From an uncultured Collinsella sp. (GTDB lineage Bacteria; Actinomycetota; Coriobacteriia; Coriobacteriales; Coriobacteriaceae): a stretch of DNA of 64,000 nucleotides. Within the stretch, counting starts at the first letter, position 1; each line of letters begins with the position of its first letter. The position numbers and the translations under genes were made by a program. The notes below the pieces were generated by a model, which saw only the letters and a program-made list of their open reading frames with translations, was not told where the DNA came from and searched no databases. Location: positions 62,001-126,000 of the forward strand of contig CALJDJ010000070.1 of NCBI GenBank assembly GCA_938023705.1. The letters are read 5' to 3'. This document shows, one piece after another, positions 1-8,720 of the stretch.

Positions 1-51
1 GCCGCCGAGCCCCGCGCCCGGCCGCGCTCTCACCATATGCGAAGGAGTCCC

Positions 52-2202
52 ATGGCATCCAAATACTCCATGAACGACCGTCCCAGCTGGCCGCGCCGCG
101 CCATCGTTACCGCCGGCGAGCCCTACGGCAACAAGGGCCTTCACTTTGGCCACGTTGGCGGCGTCTTTGTCCCGGCCGACTTCTTCGCCCGTTTCCTGCG
201 CGACCGCCTGGGCCGCGAGAACGTCATCTTCACCTCGGGCACCGACTGCTACGGCTCGCCCATCATGGAGAGCTACCGCAAGCTCAAGGAGAACGAAGGC
301 TACGATAAGTCCATCGGCGAGTATGTCGAGTCCAATCACTCCCGACAGGCCGCGACCCTCAACAACTACAACATCAGCTGCGACATCTACGGCGGCTCAG
401 GCCTTGAGCCGGCTGCGCAGATTCACAACGAGGTTACCGCCGAGATTATCAAGCGCCTGCACGAGCAGGGCACCATCTCCAAGCGCTCCACACTGCAGTT
501 CTACGACGCCAAGGCCGGCACGTTCCTCAATGGCCGCCAGGTGATCGGCCGCTGCCCCATCCAGGGCTGCAAGTCCGAGAAGGCTTATGCCGACGAGTGC
601 GACCTGGGCCACCAGTTTGAGCCCGAGGAGCTCATCGCGCCCAAGAGCCAGCTCACCGGCGAGGTGCCCGAGCTGCGCCCGGTCGACAACCTCTACTTCG
701 ACCTGCCGGCCTACCTCGACTTTATGAAGGCCTACACCGCCAAGCTCGCCCAGAGCCCGCAGGTTCGCTCAGTGGTCTCCAAGACCATGGAGGAGTGGCT
801 GCTGCCGGCTCAGCTCTACATCCAGAACAAGTTCCGCGAGGCCTTCAATGCCGTCGAGGACCAGCTTCCCGAGCACACCGTGCTGGAGCCCGAGGGCAAC
901 AAGAGCAGCTTTACCGTCACCTTCCCCAGCTGGAAGGAGCGCGACGACGCCCACGCGGTGCTCGCCAACGGCGGCGTGCGCTTCCGCAGCGGCAAGGCGC
1001 TCGTGCCCTTCCGCATCACCGGCAACATCGACTGGGGCGTTCCGGTGCCCGAGGTCGACGGCGTAACCGACGTCACCTGCTGGTGCTGGCCCGAGAGCCT
1101 GTGGGCGCCCATCAGCTACACGCGTACCGTACTCGCCCGCGACGCCCGTGCCGCCGGCGTGACCGAGGGTGTCGCCGCCCAGGACGCCGCCCTCATGGGC
1201 GAGCCCGCCGCCGATTCCACGCAGGTCTCCGCGCCCACCTACCAGCACAGCTCGCTCGACTGGCGCGACTGGTGGTGCTCGGACGACGCACAGATCTACC
1301 AGTTCATTGGACAGGACAACATCTACTTCTACTGCATCGCGCAGACCGCCATGTGGGAGGCCCTGGGTTGGAACCTTACGCAAAGCACCGTCAGCGCCTG
1401 CTACCACCTGCTCTACATGGGCAAAAAGGCCAGCTCGTCCTCGCAGACGCCTCCCCCGCCGGCAGACGACCTGCTCAACCACTACACCTGCGAGCAGATG
1501 CGCGCGCACTGGCTGTCGCTCGGCCTGTCCGAAAAGCCGGTGAGCTTTAGCCCCAAGGCATACGACACCCGCGTGACCGGCAAGGACAAGGACGGCAACG
1601 AGGTGCGCGCCTGCGACGACAAGCGCGTCATCGATCCGGCCCTTAAGGAGAGCGCCCTTTTGACCGGCGTGTTCAACCGTCTGGCCCGCAGCTGCTTCTA
1701 CGGCGTCGCCGTCAAGGAAGGCGACGAGAGCCCCTATCGCAACGGCTGCATCCCCGCCGGTGCGGCCTCTGCCGCCGTGGTCGAAGCCGCCGAGCAGGCA
1801 GCCCTCGCCTTTGAGCAGGCTATGTACAAGTTCGAGACGCACCGCGCGCTTGCCGTGTGCGACGACTACCTGCGCGCCGCCAACAAGCGCTGGAGCGACG
1901 CTTCCAAGGCCGCCAACAAGCTCGAAGGCAAGGCAGCAAACGCCGCGATGACGCAGGCCCTCGTCGACGCCTTTACCGAGCTGCGCGTGGCGACCGTGCT
2001 CATGCACGGCATCGTCCCTGCCGGCTGCGAGCTCATCTGCGAGTACTTCGACATCGACCCGGTCGCCTTCTTTAGCTGGGATAACATCTTCGCCTCCACG
2101 GATGAGTTTGTGGAGAGCCTGGGCGAGAAGCCCGGCGAGCACCGCGTAAAGCCGCTGCCCCCGCGCTTCGACTTCTTTAGCAAGCACGAGAGCCAGTACT
2201 AA
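52..2202 (+). CDS. Class I methionyl-tRNA synthetase-like protein
   Basis: Class I aminoacyl-tRNA synthetase of the methionyl type, expected to charge tRNA with methionine in the cytoplasm. The N-terminal Rossmann signature is present (HFGH in GLHFGHVGG, the HIGH equivalent). A cysteine cluster (CPIQGC followed by DEC) fits the zinc knuckle of MetRS, and the C-terminal third is a helical anticodon-binding-like region. The start at 52 is preferred over the in-frame ATG at 37 because GAAGGAG (41-47) lies four bases before it; this gives 716 residues. Odd feature: where KMSKS is expected the protein reads KKASSSS followed by a proline run, so the second catalytic lysine is missing. It may be a divergent paralogue rather than the housekeeping enzyme. 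The next gene follows after about 36 bases and may be cotranscribed. Confidence 0.8.
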   Translation: MASKYSMNDRPSWPRRAIVTAGEPYGNKGLHFGHVGGVFVPADFFARFLRDRLGRENVIFTSGTDCYGSPIMESYRKLKENEGYDKSIGEYVESNHSRQAATLNNYNISCDIYGGSGLEPAAQIHNEVTAEIIKRLHEQGTISKRSTLQFYDAKAGTFLNGRQVIGRCPIQGCKSEKAYADECDLGHQFEPEELIAPKSQLTGEVPELRPVDNLYFDLPAYLDFMKAYTAKLAQSPQVRSVVSKTMEEWLLPAQLYIQNKFREAFNAVEDQLPEHTVLEPEGNKSSFTVTFPSWKERDDAHAVLANGGVRFRSGKALVPFRITGNIDWGVPVPEVDGVTDVTCWCWPESLWAPISYTRTVLARDARAAGVTEGVAAQDAALMGEPAADSTQVSAPTYQHSSLDWRDWWCSDDAQIYQFIGQDNIYFYCIAQTAMWEALGWNLTQSTVSACYHLLYMGKKASSSSQTPPPPADDLLNHYTCEQMRAHWLSLGLSEKPVSFSPKAYDTRVTGKDKDGNEVRACDDKRVIDPALKESALLTGVFNRLARSCFYGVAVKEGDESPYRNGCIPAGAASAAVVEAAEQAALAFEQAMYKFETHRALAVCDDYLRAANKRWSDASKAANKLEGKAANAAMTQALVDAFTELRVATVLMHGIVPAGCELICEYFDIDPVAFFSWDNIFASTDEFVESLGEKPGEHRVKPLPPRFDFFSKHESQY

Positions 2203-2238
2203 ACACTCGACATGTAATGGAATGGGAAGGAAAGACGG

Positions 2239-3342
2239 ATGTCCAAGCCGCGTCGTCGTAAGCAGAAAAAGCAGGTCAAGGCCGAGCTCAAGCTCAGGCA
2301 GTTTGCCGCCACCGAGCTTTCCGACCAGCTTGCCGCCCTTCCTTGCGCCGCCGACCTGCCGCGCTTTATGGTCGACACGGTCGCCGGCGCCTATGCGCCC
2401 GCCGATGCCGAGCTCATGATCGAGGGCTTCGGCGCCGCGGCCACACGCCCGGTCACGCTGCGCGCCAACACGCTCAAGGCAACCGCCGAGGACATCGCTG
2501 CGGCGCTCGATGCCGCCGGCATCGCCCACAACCCCGTCACCTGGTACCCAGACGCCTTCATCCTGCCCGAGGCCCAGGTTTCCGATCTGTGGGATCTCGG
2601 CATCTACCGCGACGGCAAGATCTACCTGCAGAGCTTGTCGTCCATGATGCCGCCGCTGGTCCTGGGCGCACAGGCAGGCGAGGACATCCTGGACATGTGC
2701 GCAGCCCCTGGCGGCAAGACGACGCAGATCGCCGCCCTCACGCAGGGGCAGGCGCACCTTACCGCCTGCGAGATGAGCATTCCCCGCGCCGAGAAGCTCG
2801 AAGCCAACCTCCACCGCCAAGGCGCAAAAAACGTGCCCGTCATGCGCACCGATGCACGCGAGCTCGACGAGTTCTTCCGCTTTGACCGCATCCTGCTCGA
2901 CGCTCCCTGCACCGGCACGGGCACCGTCATCAGCGGCAACGAGAAAAGCCTGCGCGGCCTGACCGAGCAGCTGCTCGTCAAATGCGCCCGCTCGCAGCGT
3001 GCGCTTCTGGACCGCGCCATGGGAGCCCTCAAACCGGGCGGCACGCTCGTCTATTCGACTTGTTCGATCTTGCCGCAGGAAAACGAGGACGCCCTGCAAG
3101 AAGCCCTCGACAAGCATATGGACTGCGAGCTCATCCCCCTCGACGGCACGCCAAGCGAAAGTGAGGCACGCCGTGCCCAGGAAGCTGGTGAGGAGCCGCG
3201 CATCGAGTCCAACGCCCTGACCGAGGCCATTGCCGCGGGTCAGGTATCGGCCATCGCCAACGGCCTGCCCGGCACGCTCACCATTCCGCCCAGCCGCGAA
3301 TTTGAGGGCTTCTACATTGCCCTGATCCGAAAACGCAGCTAG
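2239..3342 (+). CDS. RsmB/RsmF-family RNA cytosine-C5 methyltransferase
   Basis: SAM-dependent enzyme that methylates C5 of a cytosine in rRNA or tRNA. After a basic N-terminus and a roughly 130-residue PUA/NusB-like lead-in, the Rossmann core carries SAM motif I (DMCAAPGGKT, near 152-161). Two catalytic cysteines follow: C224 in DAPCTGTGT and C275 in YSTCS, the usual release and nucleophile pair. The length of 367 residues is short for RsmF (about 480), so the C-terminal RNA-binding extension is absent or reduced. GGAAGGAAAG precedes the ATG. The exact target base cannot be assigned from sequence. Confidence 0.9.
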   Translation: MSKPRRRKQKKQVKAELKLRQFAATELSDQLAALPCAADLPRFMVDTVAGAYAPADAELMIEGFGAAATRPVTLRANTLKATAEDIAAALDAAGIAHNPVTWYPDAFILPEAQVSDLWDLGIYRDGKIYLQSLSSMMPPLVLGAQAGEDILDMCAAPGGKTTQIAALTQGQAHLTACEMSIPRAEKLEANLHRQGAKNVPVMRTDARELDEFFRFDRILLDAPCTGTGTVISGNEKSLRGLTEQLLVKCARSQRALLDRAMGALKPGGTLVYSTCSILPQENEDALQEALDKHMDCELIPLDGTPSESEARRAQEAGEEPRIESNALTEAIAAGQVSAIANGLPGTLTIPPSREFEGFYIALIRKRS

Positions 3343-3380
3343 CGCACGGATCCAAAACTCAACAAGCTATCTCCGTGCGC
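3342..3380. terminator. Possible shared terminator hairpin
   Basis: A perfect 9-bp inverted repeat, GCGCACGGA (3342-3350) and TCCGTGCGC (3372-3380), lies where the methyltransferase gene and the convergent small membrane ORF end. It has no strong T run on the plus side, so the call is weak. Confidence 0.35.
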
Positions 3381-3537
3381 GTTTGCCCTGCTGGTCGCGA
3401 TGCTGTTTAAGCATCGTGCGCTCCTTGCGTTCGGCCCTTTTGCCCTTAATGGCCGTGACCACAAAGTAGATGACCGCGGCGGCTACGATTGCGCCCACGC
3501 ATAGGCCAATCGAGCCCAACATTGCCGAAAATTCCAT
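3367..3537 (-). CDS. Small single-pass membrane protein, 56 residues
   Basis: A 56-codon ORF on the minus strand, convergent with the methyltransferase gene. The ATG at 3537 follows AGAGAGGTGA at good distance. The product has a short N-terminus, one hydrophobic helix (about residues 7-30, with a GAIVAAAVIYFVV core) and a strongly basic cytoplasmic tail rich in Lys/Arg ending in GKRARR. The coding prediction rests on the ribosome site, the coherent membrane-plus-basic-tail design and the fact that it fills an otherwise empty gap. The function is unknown; it could be a small regulator or assembly factor at the membrane. Confidence 0.6.
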   Translation of the reverse strand: MEFSAMLGSIGLCVGAIVAAAVIYFVVTAIKGKRAERKERTMLKQHRDQQGKRARR

Positions 3538-3712
3538 ACCGCGTCACCTCTCTTTTAAACGGGACTTTCAAGATAGCACCTCGATCACCGCCACCACAGC
3601 TCCTTCACGTTCGCCGCCCTTCGGTCTAACGGAGGACGCGGCGGGGAAAAATCAACTCGTCAAACGATTTAGCATTCGCAATTCCGGCTGCATCGCGCCG
3701 GCCGTCATCACA

Positions 3713-3718
3713 TAGAAT
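3713..3718 (+). promoter_or_regulatory. -10 element for a likely leaderless transcript
   Basis: TAGAAT at 3713-3718 sits ten bases before the ATG at 3728. No Shine-Dalgarno sequence precedes that ATG, so transcription would begin at or next to the start codon. Leaderless mRNAs are common in actinobacteria. No clear -35 is seen. Confidence 0.45.
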
Positions 3719-3727
3719 CGAGCTTCC

Positions 3728-4819
3728 ATGGATACCCTCAACGATCTAAATGAGCGCGTCGACGCCTTCGTCGGCACCAGCTCTTTCGACACGCCTGCCG
3801 CGGCAAACGACCAAGCCCCCATCGATGTGCCCGCCGAGGTTCACGAGGACATTGTCGCCTCGGTCGATTTCTCCGAGGTCGAGCTCGCAGACGAGTTCAC
3901 CGAACCCCAGGTAGCTGTGACCCCCAACGGACTGCTTCCCATGGAGCCGCTGCCCATCGACGGGCGCCTGCGCAAGGCGGCCCTTCGCATGCCTGACGAG
4001 ATTGAGGAGGCCAGCGGCTTCACGCTCTTCGGCCGTCGTATCAAATCGCTCATCTACACCACCGACGTCGCGGTCATCCGCAACTCCAACGCCGATGCCG
4101 TCTTTGCCGTTTACCCCTTCACGCCGCAGCCCGCCATTACGCAGGCGTTGCTGACCGTCGCCGAGTGCCCGGTCTTCGTAGGCGTGGGCGGTGGCACCAC
4201 CACCGGCAAGCGCTCCGTTCAGATGGCAGCCGTCTCCGAGATGCAGGGCGCGGCGGGCTGTGTGGTCAACTCCCCCGCCACCGCCGAGATGGTCGAGCAC
4301 ATCACCAACATCGCCGACATCCCCGTCATCGCCACGGTCGTACGTTGCGACGACGATGCTCACGCAAAGGTGCGCGCCGGCGCCAAGATTCTTAACATCG
4401 CCGCTGGCAAAAACACGCCGCAGGTCCTGCGTGAACTGCGCGAGCACTATCCCAACCTGCCGCTCATCGCGCCGGGCGGCAAGACGCCCGAGAGCATCCG
4501 CGAGACCATCGCCGCCGGCGCCAACGCCATCATCTGGACGCCGCCTTCGGCACAGCAGCTACAGACCGACATGATGCAGCGTTATCGCAAGATGAAGGAA
4601 GACGCCACGCCCGTTATCTCGCGCGACGATGTGCCCATTATCGACCAGGTCGCCGCCGCCGAAGTCAGCCAGGTCGAGAACATGAATCCCGACGTGCCGA
4701 TTCCCGACGAGGTCATCGAGCGCGTCGCTTCGATCCACGAGCGCGTCGAGGAGCGTCGCGCCAACCGCGGGCTCAAGCCCTCACTGCACGGCTTTTTCTT
4801 CCGAGGAAAGAAACGCTAG
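3728..4819 (+). CDS. TIM-barrel-like protein of unknown function
   Basis: 363 residues. The first 80 are acidic and of low complexity. The core (about 85-300) resembles phosphate-binding beta/alpha barrels of the IGPS/ThiG/aldolase type. A glycine-rich loop (GVGGGTTTGKRS) and a second phosphate-type loop (APGGKTPESIRETIAAGA, followed by IIWTPPS) fit the strand 7 and 8 ends of such barrels. The C-terminus is a charged helix plus the basic tail FFRGKKR. Possible activities include an aldolase or a nucleotide/sugar phosphate-binding enzyme, and none is proven. Translation appears leaderless, and a strong terminator follows. Confidence 0.7.
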   Translation: MDTLNDLNERVDAFVGTSSFDTPAAANDQAPIDVPAEVHEDIVASVDFSEVELADEFTEPQVAVTPNGLLPMEPLPIDGRLRKAALRMPDEIEEASGFTLFGRRIKSLIYTTDVAVIRNSNADAVFAVYPFTPQPAITQALLTVAECPVFVGVGGGTTTGKRSVQMAAVSEMQGAAGCVVNSPATAEMVEHITNIADIPVIATVVRCDDDAHAKVRAGAKILNIAAGKNTPQVLRELREHYPNLPLIAPGGKTPESIRETIAAGANAIIWTPPSAQQLQTDMMQRYRKMKEDATPVISRDDVPIIDQVAAAEVSQVENMNPDVPIPDEVIERVASIHERVEERRANRGLKPSLHGFFFRGKKR

Positions 4820-4830
4820 CAAAACATCTT

Positions 4831-4868
4831 GGCCCGCCCCACAAACGTGAGGCGGGCCGTTTTCGTTT
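4831..4868 (+). terminator. Rho-independent terminator
   Basis: GGCCCGCC (4831-4838) pairs with GGCGGGCC (4851-4858) and is followed by GTTTTCGTTT. It lies directly after the TIM-barrel gene. Confidence 0.85.
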
Positions 4869-4899
4869 GGGCAATCATGCAGCGATGTGATGGGGCAAA

Positions 4900-5790
4900 T
4901 TAATCCACGCGCTTGTCGCCCATAAAGAAGAGCGCCACCGTACCAGGTCCGGTATGCGAGCCAATCAGAGTACCGATGTTATTGATCTCAATCTTGCCTT
5001 TAAGCTGCGGAACCTGTTCCTCAATCAGCGCCGCAACTGCTTCGGCATCCTCGCGGCACGCCGAGTGCGACATGATGCACTTACCCGAATAATCCGCACC
5101 GTCCTGCACGTGTGCCATCATGGTCTTAGCCATCTCGGAAATCGCGCGCTTCTTAGTGCGAATCTTCTCACGTGGCGACAGCTTGCCGTCGCAATCGACC
5201 GTCATAAGTGGGCAAATCTTAAGCGCCGTGCCGATGATCGCGCTCGCAGCCGAAATGCGACCGCCGCGCAGGTAGCTCGACAGATCGGTCGAGAAGAACC
5301 AGTGGTGCAGGTTGAGCTTATGCTCCTCGATCCAAGCGGCCGTCTCGTCGAGTGAAGCCCCGCTATCGCGCACGTCGGCGGCACATTCCGCCAGCAGGCC
5401 AAAGCCCGAAGACGCTGCCAGCGAATCGATGACGCGCACCTTGCCGCCCTGGGGATAGCGATCCGCGAGCATCTGCGCCGCAACGCAGGCCGATCCATAC
5501 GTGCCCGAAATACCCGACGACAACGTCAGGTGCAGCACGTCTTTACCCTCGGCAACAAACGGCTCCCAAAACTCCTCGTACTCACCCACGCTCACCTGAG
5601 ACGTCTTGGGCATGGCGCCCGCGGATATCTGGGCAAAAAACTCGTCCGGCGTAATCGACTGATACAGATCGTCCGCATAGACAACATCGTCGATCTCGTA
5701 ATGAAAACACACGACAGGGATATTGCGCGACGCAAAGAACTCACGGGTTCGATCGGCGGCGGATTCACAGGTCAGGACAAAATCACTCAT
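4900..5790 (-). CDS. DegV family fatty-acid-binding protein
   Basis: 296 residues, the full length of the DegV/FakB family. These proteins bind a single fatty acid between two alpha/beta domains and present it to a fatty-acid kinase, or act as carriers. Family signatures are visible: TSQVSVGEYEEF near residue 63, LSSGISGTYGSA near 90, DSLAASSG near 120, SYLRGGRIS near 172, and the C-terminal IGSHTGPGTVALFF loop. No FakA-type kinase is in this window, so the partner is unknown. AAGGAG precedes the ATG. The leader contains palindromes around the likely -10 (listed separately). Confidence 0.9.
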   Translation of the reverse strand: MSDFVLTCESAADRTREFFASRNIPVVCFHYEIDDVVYADDLYQSITPDEFFAQISAGAMPKTSQVSVGEYEEFWEPFVAEGKDVLHLTLSSGISGTYGSACVAAQMLADRYPQGGKVRVIDSLAASSGFGLLAECAADVRDSGASLDETAAWIEEHKLNLHHWFFSTDLSSYLRGGRISAASAIIGTALKICPLMTVDCDGKLSPREKIRTKKRAISEMAKTMMAHVQDGADYSGKCIMSHSACREDAEAVAALIEEQVPQLKGKIEINNIGTLIGSHTGPGTVALFFMGDKRVD

Positions 5791-5807
5791 ATGAGGCTCC
5801 TTAAGTA

Positions 5808-5884
5808 TTGCTGTGCAAATTATCGCACAGCAAGCCTAAATACGATACAAATGTCCACTATTTACCAATGCGAACCATTTGTAT
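5808..5884 (-). promoter_or_regulatory. Palindromic operator region upstream of degV-like gene
   Basis: Two inverted repeats lie in the AT-rich start of the 320-base gap between the DegV gene and the FBPase gene. TTGCTGTGC (5808-5816) pairs with GCACAGCAA (5825-5833). Its 8-base loop contains GATAAT when read on the minus strand, a good -10 for the DegV gene. ATACAAATG (5845-5853) pairs with CATTTGTAT (5876-5884). This suggests repressor control. The rest of the gap, to 6110, holds no gene; TGGTAAA (6055-6061) and TTTACCA (6084-6090) flank a TTGACA just before the FBPase gene. Confidence 0.4.
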
Positions 5885-6110
5885 TGATTATCTTTATCAT
5901 GAACATCCCCATCCCCGCCATGGGCCAACATGGGCAAAATCACCCGCTTTGCCTCCACTCAACCGCCATATCTACCTCAACTAAATCGATTTACCAAACC
6001 GTTCAGCCGACAATTCAGCCGCCGGTGCAAAATCGAAACAAAGCCGGCGCATACTGGTAAACGCTTGACACTGTTTTATCAGTTTTACCAACCATATCGG
6101 AAGGTGTTTC

Positions 6111-8027
6111 ATGGTCGCATTCGATCGCAATCCGCAAGACTTCAAGTATCTGCGCCTGCTGTCGAGACAGTTTCCCACCGAGCAATCCGCGTTTACCGAG
6201 ATCATCAATCTCTCGGCCATCCTCAACCTGCCCAAGGGCACCGAGCACTTTATGAGCGACCTGCATGGCGAATACGAAGCCTTCATGCACATCCTCAACA
6301 ACTGCTCGGGCGTCGTACGCGAGCATGTCGACGAGATCTTTGGCGACACGCTCACCTTTTATGAAAAGGGCGAGCTGTGCACGCTCATCTACTACCCGCG
6401 CGAGAAGATCGAGCTGGTCCGCAGCCAGCACGAGGACTCACCTACCTGGTATAAAACCATGCTCGACCAGCTTATTGTGGTTGCCCGCTCGCTTTCGAGC
6501 CGCTATACCCGCTCCAAGGTGCGTAAGGCCATCCCGCGCGATTACGCCTACATCATCGACGAGCTGCTGCACACGCATCCGGACGAGAACAACTATCGCG
6601 TGCGCTATCACGAGCGCATCGTGGAGTCCATTCTGGAGACCGCCAGCGCCGACGACTTTATCGAGTCGCTTGCCTCGCTCATCAAGCGCCTGGCCGTCGA
6701 CCACCTGCACCTGGTGGGCGACATCTTCGACCGCGGCGGCGGCGCGGCCAAGATTATGGACCGCCTGCTCACCTACCATTCGCTCGACATCCAGTGGGGC
6801 AATCACGACCTGCTGTGGATGGGCGCCGCTGCCGGCGAGCCCGCCTGCATCGCCACGGTGCTGCGCAACAACCTGCGCTACGACAACTACGAGATTCTCG
6901 AAAACGACTATGGCATCTCGCTGCGCGAGCTTGTCGCCTTCGCCGACGCCGCCTATATCGCCGGCGAGCCCATCAGCCCGCTGATCAAAGCCATCAACGT
7001 CCTGCTCTTTAAGCTCGAGGGCCAGATTATCCAGCGTCACCCGGAGTTCGACATGGCCGACCGCCTGCTGCTCGACAAGGTCGATCACGACGCCGGCACG
7101 GTCACCCTCGCCGACGGCAGCGTATGGCCGCTCACGACCAACGACTTCCCCACCGTCGATCCGACGGACCCCTACACGCTCACACCCGAGGAGCAGCACA
7201 TCATCGACAAGCTCGTGTCCGAGTTTGTCACCGCCGATCACCTACATCGCCACATCGATTTCCTCTATACCCACGGCTCCATGTATAAGGTCGCCAACGG
7301 CAACCTGCTGTTCCATGGCTGCGTGCCGCTCAACGAGGATGGTACCTTTAGCAGCATGAACTGCCTGGGCACCTGGCACGCAGGCCGCGATTATCTCGAT
7401 TTTTGCGACCGCATCGCCCGCCGCGCCTGGCGCGTGGGCGACCGCGACGCCCTCGACTGGATGTGGTACCTGTGGATCGGCTTTAACTCACCCGCCAGCG
7501 GACGCCTGGTGCGTACCTTTGAGCGCGCCTATATCGCCGATAAGAGCACCTGGGTCGAGCCGATGGACCCGTACTTTACGCTAACCAAGTCGCCCTCGGT
7601 CTGCGACGACATCATGCGCGAGTTCGGCGTTGCCCCCATGGCCTGTTCGCCGACCGGTCACATCATCAATGGCCATACGCCCGTCAAGACTACCAAGGGC
7701 GAGCAGCCCATCCGCGCCAACGGCAAGCTGCTGGTCATCGATGGCGGTTTCTGCCGCGCCTACCACCCCAAGACGGGCATCGCCGGCTACACGCTCATCT
7801 CGAGCTCGCGCGGATGCCGCCTCAAGTCGCACCAGGCCTTTACCACCGTTGCCGAGGCGCTCACCCGCAATATCGATATCGAGAGCGAGACCAACCGCTT
7901 TGACGAGGCCGACCGCCGCCGCATGGTAAGCGACACCGATACGGGTGCCAAGATCCGCAGCCAGATCCAGGACCTACGCCAACTGCTCGATGCATATAGA
8001 AACGGTGCTATCGAGGAGCGCGCCTAG
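6111..8027 (+). CDS. fbp: Fructose-1,6-bisphosphatase, class III
   Basis: Hydrolyses fructose 1,6-bisphosphate to fructose 6-phosphate in gluconeogenesis. The 638-residue length and metallophosphatase motifs match the class III enzyme of low-GC Gram-positives and Coriobacteria. DLHGEYE (near residue 50) starts the metal site; GDIFDRGG (near 204) and WGNHDLLW (near 229) give the bridging Asp and Asn/His; NGHTPVK (near 522) supplies a C-terminal metal histidine. ATG at 6111 follows GGAAGG. The gene stands alone, with an operator-like inverted repeat around a TTGACA in its leader. Confidence 0.95.
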   Translation: MVAFDRNPQDFKYLRLLSRQFPTEQSAFTEIINLSAILNLPKGTEHFMSDLHGEYEAFMHILNNCSGVVREHVDEIFGDTLTFYEKGELCTLIYYPREKIELVRSQHEDSPTWYKTMLDQLIVVARSLSSRYTRSKVRKAIPRDYAYIIDELLHTHPDENNYRVRYHERIVESILETASADDFIESLASLIKRLAVDHLHLVGDIFDRGGGAAKIMDRLLTYHSLDIQWGNHDLLWMGAAAGEPACIATVLRNNLRYDNYEILENDYGISLRELVAFADAAYIAGEPISPLIKAINVLLFKLEGQIIQRHPEFDMADRLLLDKVDHDAGTVTLADGSVWPLTTNDFPTVDPTDPYTLTPEEQHIIDKLVSEFVTADHLHRHIDFLYTHGSMYKVANGNLLFHGCVPLNEDGTFSSMNCLGTWHAGRDYLDFCDRIARRAWRVGDRDALDWMWYLWIGFNSPASGRLVRTFERAYIADKSTWVEPMDPYFTLTKSPSVCDDIMREFGVAPMACSPTGHIINGHTPVKTTKGEQPIRANGKLLVIDGGFCRAYHPKTGIAGYTLISSSRGCRLKSHQAFTTVAEALTRNIDIESETNRFDEADRRRMVSDTDTGAKIRSQIQDLRQLLDAYRNGAIEERA

Positions 8028-8105
8028 CTCCACCCGTGGGGATTGGCTAAACTTGCTGAGTTCATCATCCCCGCGGCGCCCCGGCGCAATCCTAAGGCAG
8101 GTACC

Positions 8106-8501
8106 ATGCAAAAGCTCCTTGCGCAGATCATGAAGTTTGGCGTCGTCGGCGTCGTCGCCACGGTCATCGACTTTGGCATCATGAATCTGCTCCACTACGG
8201 TCTGGGCCTTAACATCCTGATCGCCAACACCAGCGGCTTTATCGTCTCGCTCATCTTTAACTACGTCGCGAGCATGAAGTACGTGTTTGCACACAAGGAG
8301 GGCATGAGTCGCCGCCGCGAGTTCATTATCTTTGTCGTGCTGTCCGTGATCGGCTTGGCGCTCAACGACGGTATCGTGCTGGCGCTCAACGCCGGTCTGG
8401 GGCTCGAGGCCAATATCGCCAAGATTTGCGCCACCGCACTGGTCATGGTCTACAACTTTGTGACCCGAAAGATCTTCCTGGAGGGCGAGGAGACCAAATA
8501 G
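8106..8501 (+). CDS. GtrA family membrane protein (first copy)
   Basis: 131-residue protein with four predicted transmembrane helices. GtrA proteins are thought to translocate or help translocate polyprenyl-linked sugars for decoration of cell-surface polysaccharide or teichoic acids. The N-terminus KFGVVGVVATVIDFGIMN and the conserved loop Y-V-A-S-M-K-Y-V-F are typical. The ATG at 8106 follows AAGGCAGG, which is preferred over an upstream in-frame TTG. A paralogue with the same MKYVF and EGMSR(R/K)REF motifs follows 219 bases downstream. Confidence 0.85.
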   Translation: MQKLLAQIMKFGVVGVVATVIDFGIMNLLHYGLGLNILIANTSGFIVSLIFNYVASMKYVFAHKEGMSRRREFIIFVVLSVIGLALNDGIVLALNAGLGLEANIAKICATALVMVYNFVTRKIFLEGEETK

Positions 8502-8525
8502 CTCGGCCTCCTCGTTGCACTACGG

Positions 8526-8580
8526 GGCCCACGAACGACGTGCGTCGAGCGCTGCGTTGTTCGTGGGCCTTGTTCGTTTA
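8526..8580 (+). terminator. Hairpin terminator after first GtrA gene
   Basis: GGCCCACGAAC (8526-8536) pairs perfectly with GTTCGTGGGCC (8559-8569). The tail TTGTTCGTTT is only moderately T-rich. Confidence 0.55.
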
Positions 8581-8583
8581 CGG

Positions 8584-8625
8584 GCAAATTTGGCACGTTT
8601 GCGGATTGTCTCTTGCAAATTTGGC
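8584..8625 (+). repeat. Two 11-bp direct repeats upstream of second GtrA gene
   Basis: GCAAATTTGGC occurs at 8584-8594 and again at 8615-8625, 31 bp apart (three helical turns). Each copy is itself nearly palindromic (GCcAAATTTGGC). They lie just before a candidate promoter, so they look like paired operator sites. Confidence 0.4.
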
Positions 8626-8652
8626 GAGTTCGTATAGTTCTTGGCAAAGACC

Positions 8653-8681
8653 TTACGTTTCCCATGCAAAAGCTCTAAAGT
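8653..8681 (+). promoter_or_regulatory. Candidate promoter for second GtrA gene
   Basis: TTACGT (8653-8658), a 17-base spacer and TAAAGT (8676-8681). The GTG start follows 39 bases later. Confidence 0.4.
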
Positions 8682-8720
8682 ATCCTCTGCTCGATTCGTC
8701 AACGCATTGGATGTGATTAC

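Noticed and set aside
769..3117. A 782-codon open frame on the minus strand
   Set aside because: It lies opposite the synthetase-like and methyltransferase genes, has no recognisable domain and arises from GC-rich codon bias.
6065..6090. TTGACA as -35 of the FBPase promoter
   Set aside because: No acceptable -10 at 16-18 bases; a start there would run into the ribosome site.
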